Below are positions 18,709-27,194 of a stretch of DNA of 52,750 bases, piece by piece. The position numbers and the translations under genes were made by a program. The notes under the pieces were generated by a model. It saw only the letters and a list, made by a program, of their open reading frames with translations. It did no database searches and was not told where the DNA came from. Source of the stretch: an uncultured Planococcus sp. (lineage in GTDB: Bacteria; Bacillota; Bacilli; Bacillales_A; Planococcaceae). The stretch is from positions 1 to 52,750 of the forward strand of contig CANNAE010000011.1 of assembly GCA_947502505.1 (NCBI GenBank), given 5' to 3'. How positions within the stretch are numbered: position 1 is the first letter of the stretch; each line of letters opens with the position of its first letter.

Positions 18709-19071
18709 ATGAAAACAACAAAACACACGAAACAAGTAGGGGCTGTCAGCGATCGAGGATTAATTAAATGGCAAGGAATGCTGCTGACGGAACACGTCCG
18801 GTTAATCAAAGCATTTTACGAGGAACAGGACCAGGTGCCGAAACCCGAATTGACCGAGTTTGATTTGCAAGCCATCCAGGAAGAAGTGGAAATCGCCATG
18901 AGCCGAAGATGTGAGGTCCAACTGAAGACATGGAAAAACGGCGCGTTTTTTACGCATACTGGCGTAATTCAAGAAATCGATTTGAGGAATGGGCAACTGG
19001 TTTATGAAGACGAATCCGGACGGCAGCGATTGCCGGTGGAGAGCTTGGTAGGCATTCAGTTGGTGGATTGA
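18709..19071 (+). CDS. yolD: YolD-like protein, SOS-regulated
   Basis: A 120-residue YolD-like protein. The family pattern is visible: DRGLIKWQGMLLTEHVRLI near the N-terminus and the C-terminal half with a beta-rich segment (GVIQEIDLRNGQLVYED) and a closing VESLVGIQLVD. YolD genes usually sit next to a Y-family translesion polymerase (UvrX/YqjW). None is present here, so this copy is an orphan. ATG follows AAGGAGG. The LexA box immediately upstream predicts induction by DNA damage. Confidence 0.85.
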   Translation: MKTTKHTKQVGAVSDRGLIKWQGMLLTEHVRLIKAFYEEQDQVPKPELTEFDLQAIQEEVEIAMSRRCEVQLKTWKNGAFFTHTGVIQEIDLRNGQLVYEDESGRQRLPVESLVGIQLVD

Positions 19072-19082
19072 TTCAAATAATC

Positions 19083-19132
19083 AAAAGGAACTGATTGATG
19101 CAAAGCAGGTGGCATCGATCGGTTCCTTTTTC
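19083..19132 (+). terminator. Rho-independent terminator after yolD
   Basis: AAAGGAAC..GAT..GATGC on the left pairs with GCATC..ATC..GTTCCTTT on the right, with two mismatches, followed by TTCC. Confidence 0.7.
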
Positions 19133-19182
19133 CTTGCTATTGTTTCAGCGCAGCTATGAAGTTTGCGGAATCTCCCTTACAA

Positions 19183-19212
19183 AAGGCAAATCCCGTGTCT
19201 GAGATTTGCCTT
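19183..19212. terminator. Hairpin between convergent yolD and radC
   Basis: AAGGCAAATC at 19183-19192 pairs perfectly with 19203-19212. There is no clear T-run on either side, so termination is possible but uncertain. Confidence 0.4.
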
Positions 19213-19287
19213 CTGAGGGATTTATCTTTACTTGGACGATAGATGATACGATTCATTTCGTCTGAGAAGCCTGTAGGGACGGGGTTT

Positions 19288-19746
19288 TTAGATTACCCCA
19301 AGTTCCCTCAAGGAAACGCCGTCTTTTTGGCTCACAATCAGTGAATCCAATACTTCAATGCCAATCAGTTCGCCGGCATCCATCAATCGCTTGCTGACAG
19401 CTACGTCTTCAGTGGAATACTGGCAGTCGCCGGAGGGATGATTATGCGCTACTAAAATGCTTCCAGAGTTATTCAAAATGGCAGCTTTGAACACGTCGCG
19501 TGGATGAACGATGCTGGCGTTCAAGCTTCCGATATGGCAACGATGAACCACCGAGATTTCATTTTTGATGTTCAAGCAGATGACCAAGAAAACCTCCCGG
19601 TCCTCATCTCCTATGAGAGCTTTCGCAAAATTGATGGCATCTGTGGAACTCTGAATGCGTTCGGGGAGGACGCTTTTGTAGGTTTCTTCGACTTCTTTCA
19701 CTTCTTGTTTAATGCGTGTGATTTCAATGATTTTTTCGAGTTTCAT
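19288..19746 (-). CDS. radC: RadC-like JAB/MPN-domain protein
   Basis: A 152-residue RadC-type protein made only of the JAMM/MPN domain. The metal site is complete: E51 and HNHPSGD at 101-107 with D114 ten residues after the second His. ATG at 19746 follows AAGGAG; the frame stays open for another 102 codons upstream, but that stretch is a structured sequence with no ribosome site, so it is excluded. Plasmid RadC proteins are common in leading regions of conjugative elements, though their activity is not established. A large cruciform-capable sequence lies 97 bases upstream. Confidence 0.85.
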   Translation of the reverse strand: MKLEKIIEITRIKQEVKEVEETYKSVLPERIQSSTDAINFAKALIGDEDREVFLVICLNIKNEISVVHRCHIGSLNASIVHPRDVFKAAILNNSGSILVAHNHPSGDCQYSTEDVAVSKRLMDAGELIGIEVLDSLIVSQKDGVSLRELGVI

Positions 19747-19842
19747 GGGGTATCGCTCCTTTTTGGTTTTGTCCGCCGGGCGGGAATGGTCCCAAAAGGG
19801 ATTATTTTTTGCCTTTTGGTAAGGAGGACGGCCATACCACAT

Positions 19843-19975
19843 AGCCGACCAGTCAAGGGTCCCAGCACCAAAGTTTTTTAGCGAAGCCGGTCTAAAAAAG
19901 TTTGGTGCCCCTTGACTGAACACGGGCTTTGTCGGCTCCTGTCTTGGCTTGAAATAGGGATAGGGCGAAGCCAAG
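19843..19975. repeat. Large inverted-repeat structure upstream of radC
   Basis: Nested arms pair in order: AGCCGAC 19843-19849 with 19931-19937, CAGTCAAGGG 19850-19859 with 19909-19918, GCACCAAA 19865-19872 with 19901-19908, and TTTTTTAG 19874-19881 with 19892-19899, leaving a 10-base loop. About 33 base pairs are formed with a few internal mismatches. A second hairpin (CTTGGCTT 19943-19950 with 19968-19975) follows. It could be an RNA leader of radC or a single-stranded-DNA promoter or origin. Confidence 0.75.
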
Positions 19976-20052
19976 GAATCTGTCCGTATTTCGAGCTTAG
20001 AGAGGCTGGGGCTGTGTACGCTCCGGTGGCCAAAAGCAAAAAATAACGACAA

Positions 20053-20075
20053 AAGGCAGCCGTTTCGGCTGCCTT
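20053..20075 (-). terminator. Hairpin, terminator for the minus strand
   Basis: AAGGCAGCCG pairs perfectly with CGGCTGCCTT around a three-base loop. On the minus strand it is followed by TTTTGTCGTT, so it probably ends the transcript of the small genes at 20289-20915. Confidence 0.65.
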
Positions 20076-20100
20076 CTCATTTGCTCGGTCTTCTGTTGTT

Positions 20101-20243
20101 CGACTCGTTCACCCGTTGAGAAAAGGACAGGAATCTAGGGGCTGTTTCCGATAGGTTACAGCCCCTGATTATCGGCTTTTTTAGGGGGAAGCGACACATA
20201 GAGCGCCTTGAAACGACGGTTGCTAGGCGCTCTTGTGCAGTCG
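20101..20243. repeat. Structured 143-bp element, copy 1
   Basis: It aligns without gaps to 27977-28119, with 124 of 143 positions identical by my count. It contains stem 1 (AGGGGCTGT 20137-20145 with 20158-20166), a conserved unpaired block ATCGG-TTTTTTAGGG, and stem 2 (GAGCGCC 20201-20207 with 20226-20232). In copy 2 the stem 1 pair G20139-C20164 is A-T, a compensatory change, so base pairing appears to be under selection. Both copies stand in the same orientation and bracket the mobilization genes. Candidate single-strand origin or structured RNA. Confidence 0.8.
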
Positions 20244-20288
20244 TCCGTGAAGATGCTCTGTACTTGAGTTTATCCTATCAATTAAACA

Positions 20289-20540
20289 TCAATCGGTATT
20301 TGCTAAAAAGATCAAGGCGAAGAAGAAGAGGCCAGAGACCACATTCCAGTACATCGATTTCTTATTTCCTTTTTTAAAATCATCCATACTTCGCAGAAAA
20401 AAGATGAGGGACGGAATGATAAAAAAGAAGTGGAAGAGCAACCGCCAATAAAAACTACCGATTAGCAGGGCAAATCCTATAAACATTAGCGGGATTTCTC
20501 CTTTCAGCATTACGTCTTCTTTTTCTTCAGGATTTTTCAA
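20289..20540 (-). CDS. Small membrane protein, unknown function
   Basis: An 83-residue protein with two or three hydrophobic segments (PLMFIGFALLIGSFYWRLLF, HFFFIIPSLIFFL, VSGLFFFALIFLA). The likely start is TTG at 20540, a few bases after GAGGAA and overlapping the stop of the upstream frame; an in-frame ATG at 20510 is the alternative. I do not recognise the family. It is the last gene of a short minus-strand unit. Confidence 0.5.
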   Translation of the reverse strand: MKNPEEKEDVMLKGEIPLMFIGFALLIGSFYWRLLFHFFFIIPSLIFFLRSMDDFKKGNKKSMYWNVVSGLFFFALIFLANTD

Positions 20541-20635
20541 TAGATTCCTCGTTTCTTTCGCTCTATACAGCGAAGCCTTAATAGGTTCAACAGGTCATCG
20601 AACGTTCGTCCACGTTCAGTACTGTAAATGCCTAA
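20537..20635 (-). other. Out-of-frame continuation of the hypothetical gene
   Basis: After the A6 run the +1 frame reads on as KLGIYSTERGRTFDDLLNLL and beyond, ending in a TGA that overlaps the TTG start of the membrane gene. The overlap is typical of real coupled gene ends, which supports a frameshift rather than chance. Confidence 0.4.
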
Positions 20636-20915
20636 TTTTTTGTCTATAGCGAGTGCGAACCATCCGGTGTAATGCATCTGCTGGCTTGGATTGAATGACT
20701 TCTTTCGCATAGGCAAGTTCAATGGGGGATAATCCTTCTTTTGCTCGTTTTTCGTTCAAATGAGCAACGGTTTTGGAAATACTGCCGATATAGGCATAGT
20801 GTTTAATGATTTGTTTTTCAAGAGTTTGTTCTCCATAACTCTCGGCAAGACACACATATTTTTCTAACCGCGCAATTTCAGACTTAGCTTTGTACACAGT
20901 GGGCAAAATTCTCAT
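20616..20915 (-). CDS. Hypothetical protein, possibly frameshifted
   Basis: A 99-residue, basic, helical protein starting at ATG nine bases after GGAG. It has no motif I recognise; SPIELAYAKEVIQSKPADALHRM looks like an amphipathic helical pair. Near its end the coding strand has six consecutive A residues (plus-strand T-run 20636-20641). Removing one A would join this frame to the next one, giving a protein of about 125 residues whose stop overlaps the following gene's start. The present C-terminus (KIRHLQY) may therefore be an artefact or a pseudogene end. Confidence 0.5.
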   Translation of the reverse strand: MRILPTVYKAKSEIARLEKYVCLAESYGEQTLEKQIIKHYAYIGSISKTVAHLNEKRAKEGLSPIELAYAKEVIQSKPADALHRMVRTRYRQKIRHLQY

Positions 20916-21202
20916 TTGCTAATCTCCGTTCTGCAATAGTTTCCATTTGAGTGGTGTCTTTAACATAATGTTTTTTCTTTTTATTGTAAATAATACAAAA
21001 ATTAGAAATTGGATAAAAATAACTAGTAAAACGTTTGTTTTTTACAGATATATCACTTTTAATTACTGAAATTCTAAATTTATTAATGAAAAATAACACT
21101 AGATTTAATCTTTTTCCGATTTGAAGTGTAATAAAGGGGAATCATTTTACAAAATTAAGCTTAATAGCGTGCGTAACCCATTAAATTCATGTTCTGACAT
21201 AG
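20916..21202. other. AT-rich intergenic region
   Basis: Very AT-rich sequence upstream of the small minus-strand unit. It probably holds that unit's promoter. An open frame runs through it but lacks a ribosome site and has biased low-complexity content, so I do not call a gene. Confidence 0.4.
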
Positions 21203-21241
21203 AAAAAGCATTGGAGAAGGAATTCTTCTCCAATGCTTTTT
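21203..21241 (-). terminator. Terminator of the relaxase-virD4-ardC operon
   Basis: AAAAAGCATTGGAGAAG at 21203-21219 pairs with 21225-21241, a nearly perfect 17-bp stem with T-runs on both strands. It lies directly after the ardC stop codon. Confidence 0.88.
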
Positions 21242-21244
21242 AAC

Positions 21245-22864
21245 TCAACGCTCTAATTCACTTTCTTTTTCTTTCGTTTTTTCACCTTTGTTCAATTGAG
21301 CGAAGGCTTCTTTTAATTCAGACGTTTTTCCATGATTCGGATTCAATTCGTTCAGGTGTTTTTGGAAATCATCTTTGGACTGGATCTGCGGATTTTTCAC
21401 TAACTGCCATCCGATGGTGACGCCGTGCTTCGCTTCTGCTTGTAAATTCGGTTGCTTCAGCACTCGGCTCAGTCGTTCATTTAGATGCTTTTCATTGAGT
21501 TGCTGAAGGCGAGGAGCTTCTTTGTGTTGAGAACGGCTCAAGTACCGATCGGTATTCAACGATTGCGCAAGGGCAGCTTTTCCGATGAATCGTTCCCCTT
21601 CAGCTTTTTTATGGAAGGTGCGCTGCGAACTTTCGCCGCCTTCTATGGTCACGGCGTATTTCCCCTCGTCCAGTTTCGTCACTTCCAAGACATCTTCAAC
21701 TTTTTGATACTCCTGGACCAACTGTCCTTTGTTTTCCAACACATTCAACACGGTATAGCGATCGTCCAATTCACTTAACGGAAGAATCCGATTTGTATTG
21801 GTACGGAGGGTGAGGTGCTGATCCCGTTCGTTCTGTTCCACGGTCGCGAAAACGACGAGTCCATTTTTAGCATCCAACAGCTGCAAGGTCGGTTTATCTT
21901 CAAGTGATAGTTTCAACTTGGTTTCGACCGAATCCTTCACCTGTTCCGGATTGATGGATTGATAAAAATCTTGAATCTTTTCGTTCTGAAGCGAGTTCAC
22001 GTGTTCAATCGTCGCACGGGAGACATCTTGTACTTCTTTGATGGCTTGTTTGGCCAAGTTCAGGTCTTGCGCCCATGTAGCGATGTAGCCAGTGGAAGAA
22101 AGATCCGTATCGAAGCCATAGTACTGGGAAACGATATAGGCTGCGCATTCAGCTTGGGCTTCTTTATGCCCTCTCGGCAGGTCTTTGATGTCGCTTTCCT
22201 TATGATGGAGCTGACTGTGCGCATATTCGTGAATCAAGACCCGGAATTTTTGTTCCGTGCTCTTGGAAACAGCCGTGTTGATGACAATTTCCTCTTTTTG
22301 AGGACTGAAATAACCGCCGTACGTCTGTCCTTCATGTGCTTCTTCCCGAATGGTTAACGGCTGGGAGTTCTCATTCGTTTGATGGATGAACCGATCATAC
22401 AGTTCCTTCAAGGAATCTGGTGATGTTAAGTCTTTTTGGATAAAGTCCCGGACATTCGGAATCTCTTTTCCATCCGTTTGAGAGACATCGAAGACCTTGC
22501 CAATCCGAAAGCCGGTGATACTTTGTCGAACTTCAGATTGAGGATCGCCATTCTTATCGCGTAACACTTCACCTGTCTGTTCGTTCACTTTCTGCACTTC
22601 GACTTTCTTAAATGAAGGGACCAAGATATCAATGCTCTTTTCCCCTTTGTTGACGTGACGCCCCAGGGCTTGCCATTGTCTGAATCCACGAACCATCGTC
22701 GCTTCAGGGTTTTGTCCGGCAATCATCAGCACGTTATTGAACGAGTATTGGTGGCCGCTGGCCATGACATTGAGCATGTCCTGGAATCGGTTGTTTTGAA
22801 ACATCTCTTCGAGGTTTCGTTCCAGCCGGTCATTAATTTCGGTCAAATCCACCTTAGTCGACAT
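21245..22864 (-). CDS. ArdC-like antirestriction/ImmA-IrrE metallopeptidase protein
   Basis: A 539-residue protein. Residues 1-125 match the ArdC N-terminal ssDNA-binding domain (SFNNVLMIAGQNPEAT..GFRQWQALGRHVNKGEKSI). About 150-260 is a zinc peptidase domain of the ImmA/IrrE type with HEYAH at 212-216 and third ligand near E239. The C-terminal half is a variable tail common in plasmid homologues. ArdC proteins coat or protect incoming plasmid DNA from restriction in the recipient. It is the last gene of the relaxase operon and its start overlaps the upstream small gene. Expression early after transfer is likely but not shown. Confidence 0.82.
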   Translation of the reverse strand: MSTKVDLTEINDRLERNLEEMFQNNRFQDMLNVMASGHQYSFNNVLMIAGQNPEATMVRGFRQWQALGRHVNKGEKSIDILVPSFKKVEVQKVNEQTGEVLRDKNGDPQSEVRQSITGFRIGKVFDVSQTDGKEIPNVRDFIQKDLTSPDSLKELYDRFIHQTNENSQPLTIREEAHEGQTYGGYFSPQKEEIVINTAVSKSTEQKFRVLIHEYAHSQLHHKESDIKDLPRGHKEAQAECAAYIVSQYYGFDTDLSSTGYIATWAQDLNLAKQAIKEVQDVSRATIEHVNSLQNEKIQDFYQSINPEQVKDSVETKLKLSLEDKPTLQLLDAKNGLVVFATVEQNERDQHLTLRTNTNRILPLSELDDRYTVLNVLENKGQLVQEYQKVEDVLEVTKLDEGKYAVTIEGGESSQRTFHKKAEGERFIGKAALAQSLNTDRYLSRSQHKEAPRLQQLNEKHLNERLSRVLKQPNLQAEAKHGVTIGWQLVKNPQIQSKDDFQKHLNELNPNHGKTSELKEAFAQLNKGEKTKEKESELER

Positions 22865-23078
22865 AGTTCATCACGTCCTTTCTGACATACCAAGCTTCAT
22901 AGAGGGGTTCGGCTCGTCCGGGAATCCGAACGGGGCTGTAACAAGTAATCGCATACTCTTGCACGTCTTCTTCAAGGTCAATCAGACCTTCATATGTAAG
23001 TGCCTCAAACGGCACAGGATCGTAAAAGCTCAAGATCCGTTTATCACTTGCGAGGATATCGCTAATCGTGACAAGCAT
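22854..23078 (-). CDS. Small conserved-looking plasmid protein, unknown function
   Basis: A 74-residue acidic protein starting at ATG six bases after GGGGAG. Its last codons overlap the ardC start by 11 bases, so the two are translationally coupled. It has alternating strand-like and loop segments (EYAITCYSPVRIPGRAEPLYEAWYV) with no known motif. It may be a partner or antitoxin-like regulator of the ArdC protein. That is only a guess from context. Confidence 0.6.
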   Translation of the reverse strand: MLVTISDILASDKRILSFYDPVPFEALTYEGLIDLEEDVQEYAITCYSPVRIPGRAEPLYEAWYVRKDVMNYVD

Positions 23079-23096
23079 CGGTTTCTCCCCTTTCGC

Positions 23097-25064
23097 TTAT
23101 AAGAGCGTACGTAAATCCGTCGCTTCCTTTTCCTTTAACCGGTCCTCGATGGACCGTTCTTCTGTTTCTTCTTCTTGCATGGCTGCCCATTCTTCTTCAA
23201 GTCCGTCATCCGTTAAATCAAACAGATCCGATTGATCAATTTCTTCTTCAATCACATGCGTTCTCGTGCCTCCTGAGGTGAAAGGAGATTCGTTCTTTGG
23301 TTCAGGAGATGTCGGAACCATGAAAGCTGATTCTTGCTTCACGATTGGTTCTGAAGCGACGGACGTGTGTTGCTGAACATAGGAACCGAACACTTCCGAT
23401 TGCCACGCTTTCTGTAGCTTCATCGGATGTAAGCCACTGACAAACAAATAACAATCATTCTTCGCAATGCTCGCTAAGTCCCCTTCCGGTATCAAGGAGC
23501 GCTTCACGTACTGTTCAGACTGGCTCTGGCTGGCACTTGATTTCCCACTCATGAAGCCTCCACTTTGACTGGAAGAGCCTGTCTGGATCTTCGCGGTCGT
23601 TTCACCGGCGAGTTGGGAGAAGTACTTAATCGTCTCCATATCCTTACTTCGCAGGAACAACAGTGTGTCGTGGTTGGATAAGATGGAACGAGCCATTTCT
23701 TTGCCGTACAGCGATTCAATCTGTCCATTGTCCTGGACGATGGTGTTCATTGATAAGCCCAATCCCCTACACGTCGCCAAGACCCGTGCGTATTTCTCAA
23801 TTTTCCCGATGTTCGCAAATTCATCCAATAAGAAGATGGTCGGAATCTTTAGTTGCCCGCGATTTTCATCAGCCAGTTTATAAAACTGCGAAATCAATTG
23901 ATCGAAGAACACAGACGTTAACGCCGTGAACGGGTTTTCGTCCATCGGAAGCTTCACATACAGAATGCTTTTCTGTTCCTGAAACTCACGGAAGTTGAAA
24001 TCGCTCGTGCGAGTCATTTCGCTGATTTTCTTCAGCGTAAAAATACTGACTTGCGAAGCGAAGGACGACGTCACACTCGTTCGGGTGTTCCCACCGAGCG
24101 TCGTTAAGCCCTTCAACAGCTGATAAGCCGGATGATGAGGACCGAGTTCTTCATCGACCCACTGGCGGAACGATTCCTCGTCGGGTGCGACCCGTTCATT
24201 AAAGACATTCAGTACGTCTTGCATGCTGGCGTTTGGAATTTCGGTTTTGCAATAGACAATCAAGCCCGCCAGCATTTTCTGCGCACGTTCCATAAAGAAG
24301 TCTTCTTTGCCATCCTTGGTCGAATTTTTGGCGATCGTGACGGAAACGCTTTGCGCATCCTGGTCATCAAAGACGTAATCGAGCAAGTTGTAGTTGTCTT
24401 GATTGAAGTTGATGAAATCGATTTGATACACCTTGTAGCCTTGTTTGCGCTTGATTTCAGCTGTTTGTTCGAAGAGCTCACCCTTTGGATCCGTGACAAT
24501 CAAGGTTTCCTCATGGTTATTGACGAGGTTCGGGATGACGTAGGACTGTCCTTTACCACTCCCGCTGGACCCGACAATATAGACGTTCCGGTTATCAATC
24601 TCCGTGGACCGAGGAATGATAAGCACTTGTTTCTTATTCGGCACTCGGCCGACAATCAATCCGTTCTCCAAACGCTCCACGGTCTTTTCGGGTTGTTTCG
24701 ATTGGTACGTATTGTGTTTGGAGAAATACTTGCCGTTCAGGACTTCCGATGGCTTCGTGAATCGGGCCGATCCGTGAACGCCGAAATCATGCGCATCTTC
24801 ATACGTATGTTCCACCAGTCGCATCTTGGAGAGGAACCAGCCGAAGAAGACGACCGTGAGGATCGCTACCAAGAGTTGGGATTGCTGATCGGTTTCGGTA
24901 AGGAAGGTGAGTGTTCCTTGCACGTCCAAAAGAAGGGCATTGAGCCCTCCCCCTTCTTTCAAGAAGCGTAAGAGTCCTGTCAGGGCATATCCAATCACTA
25001 AGGATAGAAGAAACGTAACGGCGATTTTCTTGCCGGCGCCTTTTTGTAAGGTTTTTTTCGTCAT
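23097..25064 (-). CDS. virD4: VirD4/TraG-type conjugation coupling ATPase
   Basis: A 655-residue type IV coupling protein. Two membrane helices lie in the first about 90 residues. The Walker A is GSSGSGKGQS (about residues 162-171), the Walker B is FLLDEFANIG (about 400-410), followed by TCRGLGLSMNTIVQD. The acidic C-terminal tail (EEEID, EEWAAMQEEETEE) is likely a relaxosome-binding region. It docks the relaxase-DNA complex to the secretion channel. ATG at 25064 is chosen because AAAGGCG precedes it; the frame upstream overlaps the relaxase gene. It lies 28 bases after the relaxase stop. Confidence 0.92.
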   Translation of the reverse strand: MTKKTLQKGAGKKIAVTFLLSLVIGYALTGLLRFLKEGGGLNALLLDVQGTLTFLTETDQQSQLLVAILTVVFFGWFLSKMRLVEHTYEDAHDFGVHGSARFTKPSEVLNGKYFSKHNTYQSKQPEKTVERLENGLIVGRVPNKKQVLIIPRSTEIDNRNVYIVGSSGSGKGQSYVIPNLVNNHEETLIVTDPKGELFEQTAEIKRKQGYKVYQIDFINFNQDNYNLLDYVFDDQDAQSVSVTIAKNSTKDGKEDFFMERAQKMLAGLIVYCKTEIPNASMQDVLNVFNERVAPDEESFRQWVDEELGPHHPAYQLLKGLTTLGGNTRTSVTSSFASQVSIFTLKKISEMTRTSDFNFREFQEQKSILYVKLPMDENPFTALTSVFFDQLISQFYKLADENRGQLKIPTIFLLDEFANIGKIEKYARVLATCRGLGLSMNTIVQDNGQIESLYGKEMARSILSNHDTLLFLRSKDMETIKYFSQLAGETTAKIQTGSSSQSGGFMSGKSSASQSQSEQYVKRSLIPEGDLASIAKNDCYLFVSGLHPMKLQKAWQSEVFGSYVQQHTSVASEPIVKQESAFMVPTSPEPKNESPFTSGGTRTHVIEEEIDQSDLFDLTDDGLEEEWAAMQEEETEERSIEDRLKEKEATDLRTLL

Positions 25065-25092
25065 GAAGTTCACGCCTTTCAATAGTTCGCTT

Positions 25093-27156
25093 TTACAGTT
25101 CAAACTCCAAGCCGAGTTCACGGCGAAGTTGTTTGTCCTTGCTCTTGCGACGAAGCTTCGTCGGGGCAGGCGTCTCGTGTTGCGCCTGGTGCTGATCTCG
25201 TTCGGCTTGCTCAATCAATTGCTCGATTAATTCGGTACTGGCTCGCCCCGTTGGGAAGTGAGAAAGGGATTTCTGTAAGCTGCCTAAGCGTTCAGCAAAC
25301 CGAGCTTCCGGTTTTGCTTGATAAGCATGATGCGCCATTGCTTGTTTGCTTTGTTCTTTCTTCGCCGCTTGCAGACATGCTTTCAACGTAGGCACTTTCG
25401 TCAGCTTGTTCTGTTGCATGTAGTGCTTCAGAAGAGCTGTTTTCATCTCTAGCGGAAGTTGCTCGACGTCTTTTAACAGCTTCTCTTTCGCTTGTGGGAA
25501 CGTCTCTCGAATCAAGGCGTTGAGTTCCTGATCCATGTGCTTCGCTTTCGCCTCGTAGCGTTCAATCAATTGCTGCGTCGTGTTCAGTTTGACGGACGTT
25601 TCATAAATCCCTTGGAGGTCTGTGCCGTCCTTCACGAGCTGTTCTTTTTCACTGCCGAGCTTGTTGCGAATCAATGCTTGAATTCGGATTTGCTCACTGG
25701 CTTTCTCACCTTGTTCGCACGCCTTTTTCAGTTCCTGCAGCTGCAAGTGATGATTCACTTCGTGAGCTGATGGAATGGCTCTTAGGTCGTTCGTCTGGAT
25801 TGCTGTCAGGACATTCGACTTGTACGCCACGGTCCGGTCATTATGCGCAAACCGTTCATTGGTTTCCGGGAATAATTCATTAAAGGCATTATGAACGATT
25901 AAGCTTTGCACCCGGTACGTGCGCTCGGCATGTGCCACGACTTGATCGACCGTTTGTTGGTCTTTCTCGACAGATTCCGTTAACGCTTCAAACGCATCCA
26001 AACGTTCAGTGAAGAGCGAACGGAAGTCAGATGAAGTGAATCCTTGTTGCTTCACAACAGAGAAATTGTGTTCTTGATACGCCTTGTGAGAAGCGTTCAA
26101 AATAGCATGCGTGACCTGGGCTTCGACTTGTCTCGGTTCGACTTTGCGTTCTTCCCAGCGATACAACCCTTGCAGCTGATCGTGAACTGAATCGAACGAG
26201 AAGTTGTCTTTCAGACGCCCTTGCATGAAGTGCCAGCTCTTTTCGTAATCCTCGTTCAATTGGGCAGTGACTTCGCTTGTGTGACGATGCAAAACAGTCT
26301 GAACATCTGTCTGTTTCTGCTTAGCAGACAGAAAGGCAATTTTATCATTTAGCTGAGCGATTTCGGCGTTTTTTTCTCGGATTTCTTGATTCAATTGATG
26401 ATAGAACGTTTGCGCTTCGATCCCTCTTTCTTCTAAACGTTTCACGTATTGGTATTCATTTCGTTCCAAGCGAACCTCAGCGATTTGGTCGAGTCCTTGG
26501 GCTTCAAATGAAAGCGCTGAAACGGTTTGATCGATGCCATGTTCTTGAAACGATTCATTGATAGCATCCGCATAATGCGTGCGCCATTTCACCAAGGTTT
26601 CGCGTTCGTTCCAATCAGTAGACGGAACGGTTTGATAGACTTTCTCTCCTTTTTTATCGCGAAGGATATCGCCGTTTTGGTCGAATTCGTATTGTCGCGT
26701 TTTCTTTTGCCCCCACGTGCCGTCTTCATTGAACGGACGAACCGTCAGCATGATGTGCGCATGCGGATTGTGTTCTTTGTCTCGGTGAATGGCCACGTCT
26801 GCGACCATCCCCTCTTCGACAAATTCTTCTTGAACGAACGATTGGACGAGTTCTTGTTGAGCGTCTTCTGGTAACTCAACCGGCAACGCAATCAATACTT
26901 CACGAGCAAGTTGGGCGTTCCAGGCTTTCTCAATCTTCTCCACTTCGTTCCATAGTTTTTCGCGTTCTAACGTCCACTCGGGTGCATGATCGGGTTTGAG
27001 GATGAACGAGATCGGAGCTACTTCGCGCTGCTGATAGCTTTTCATTTCTTCATCACGCTCGGAGTACAACTCTTCCCCACTTCGGTAGCTGGCACTCGCC
27101 ACGGCGGATTGGGTTTTCTTGCTGATGATATTGGCTTGCAGTCGGAAATAGCTCAC
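25093..27156 (-). CDS. mobL: MobA/MobL-family relaxase
   Basis: A 687-residue relaxase. The N-terminus (SYFRLQANIISKKTQSAV, then ASYRSGEEL) is the MobA/MobL start with its catalytic Tyr region. The metal-binding HxHxH-like triad shows as HNPHAHIMLTVRPF (about residues 128-141). The long Gln/Glu-rich helical C-terminal half lacks a recognisable helicase or primase motif. It nicks one strand at oriT and leads it into the recipient. The start is GTG, seven bases after GAGGTGAGA. The hairpin-rich sequence just upstream is the expected oriT. Confidence 0.93.
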   Translation of the reverse strand: MSYFRLQANIISKKTQSAVASASYRSGEELYSERDEEMKSYQQREVAPISFILKPDHAPEWTLEREKLWNEVEKIEKAWNAQLAREVLIALPVELPEDAQQELVQSFVQEEFVEEGMVADVAIHRDKEHNPHAHIMLTVRPFNEDGTWGQKKTRQYEFDQNGDILRDKKGEKVYQTVPSTDWNERETLVKWRTHYADAINESFQEHGIDQTVSALSFEAQGLDQIAEVRLERNEYQYVKRLEERGIEAQTFYHQLNQEIREKNAEIAQLNDKIAFLSAKQKQTDVQTVLHRHTSEVTAQLNEDYEKSWHFMQGRLKDNFSFDSVHDQLQGLYRWEERKVEPRQVEAQVTHAILNASHKAYQEHNFSVVKQQGFTSSDFRSLFTERLDAFEALTESVEKDQQTVDQVVAHAERTYRVQSLIVHNAFNELFPETNERFAHNDRTVAYKSNVLTAIQTNDLRAIPSAHEVNHHLQLQELKKACEQGEKASEQIRIQALIRNKLGSEKEQLVKDGTDLQGIYETSVKLNTTQQLIERYEAKAKHMDQELNALIRETFPQAKEKLLKDVEQLPLEMKTALLKHYMQQNKLTKVPTLKACLQAAKKEQSKQAMAHHAYQAKPEARFAERLGSLQKSLSHFPTGRASTELIEQLIEQAERDQHQAQHETPAPTKLRRKSKDKQLRRELGLEFEL

Positions 27157-27194
27157 GTTCTCTCACCTCTTTTTCTTTTAAAATATCCGAAGGC

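Noticed and set aside
19747..20052. N-terminal extension of radC by 102 codons
   Set aside because: The frame runs through the nested hairpin, has no ribosome site at its first ATG and no JAB-family counterpart; the ATG at 19746 has AAGGAG.
20884..21099. Minus-strand open frame of 71 codons
   Set aside because: Low-complexity AT-rich content, no ribosome site, and it overlaps the start region of the better-supported gene at 20616-20915.
24132..24971. Long plus-strand open frame opposite virD4
   Set aside because: It is antisense to the Walker A region of virD4, lacks a ribosome site and has no domain pattern; a shadow of the GC-richer coding strand.
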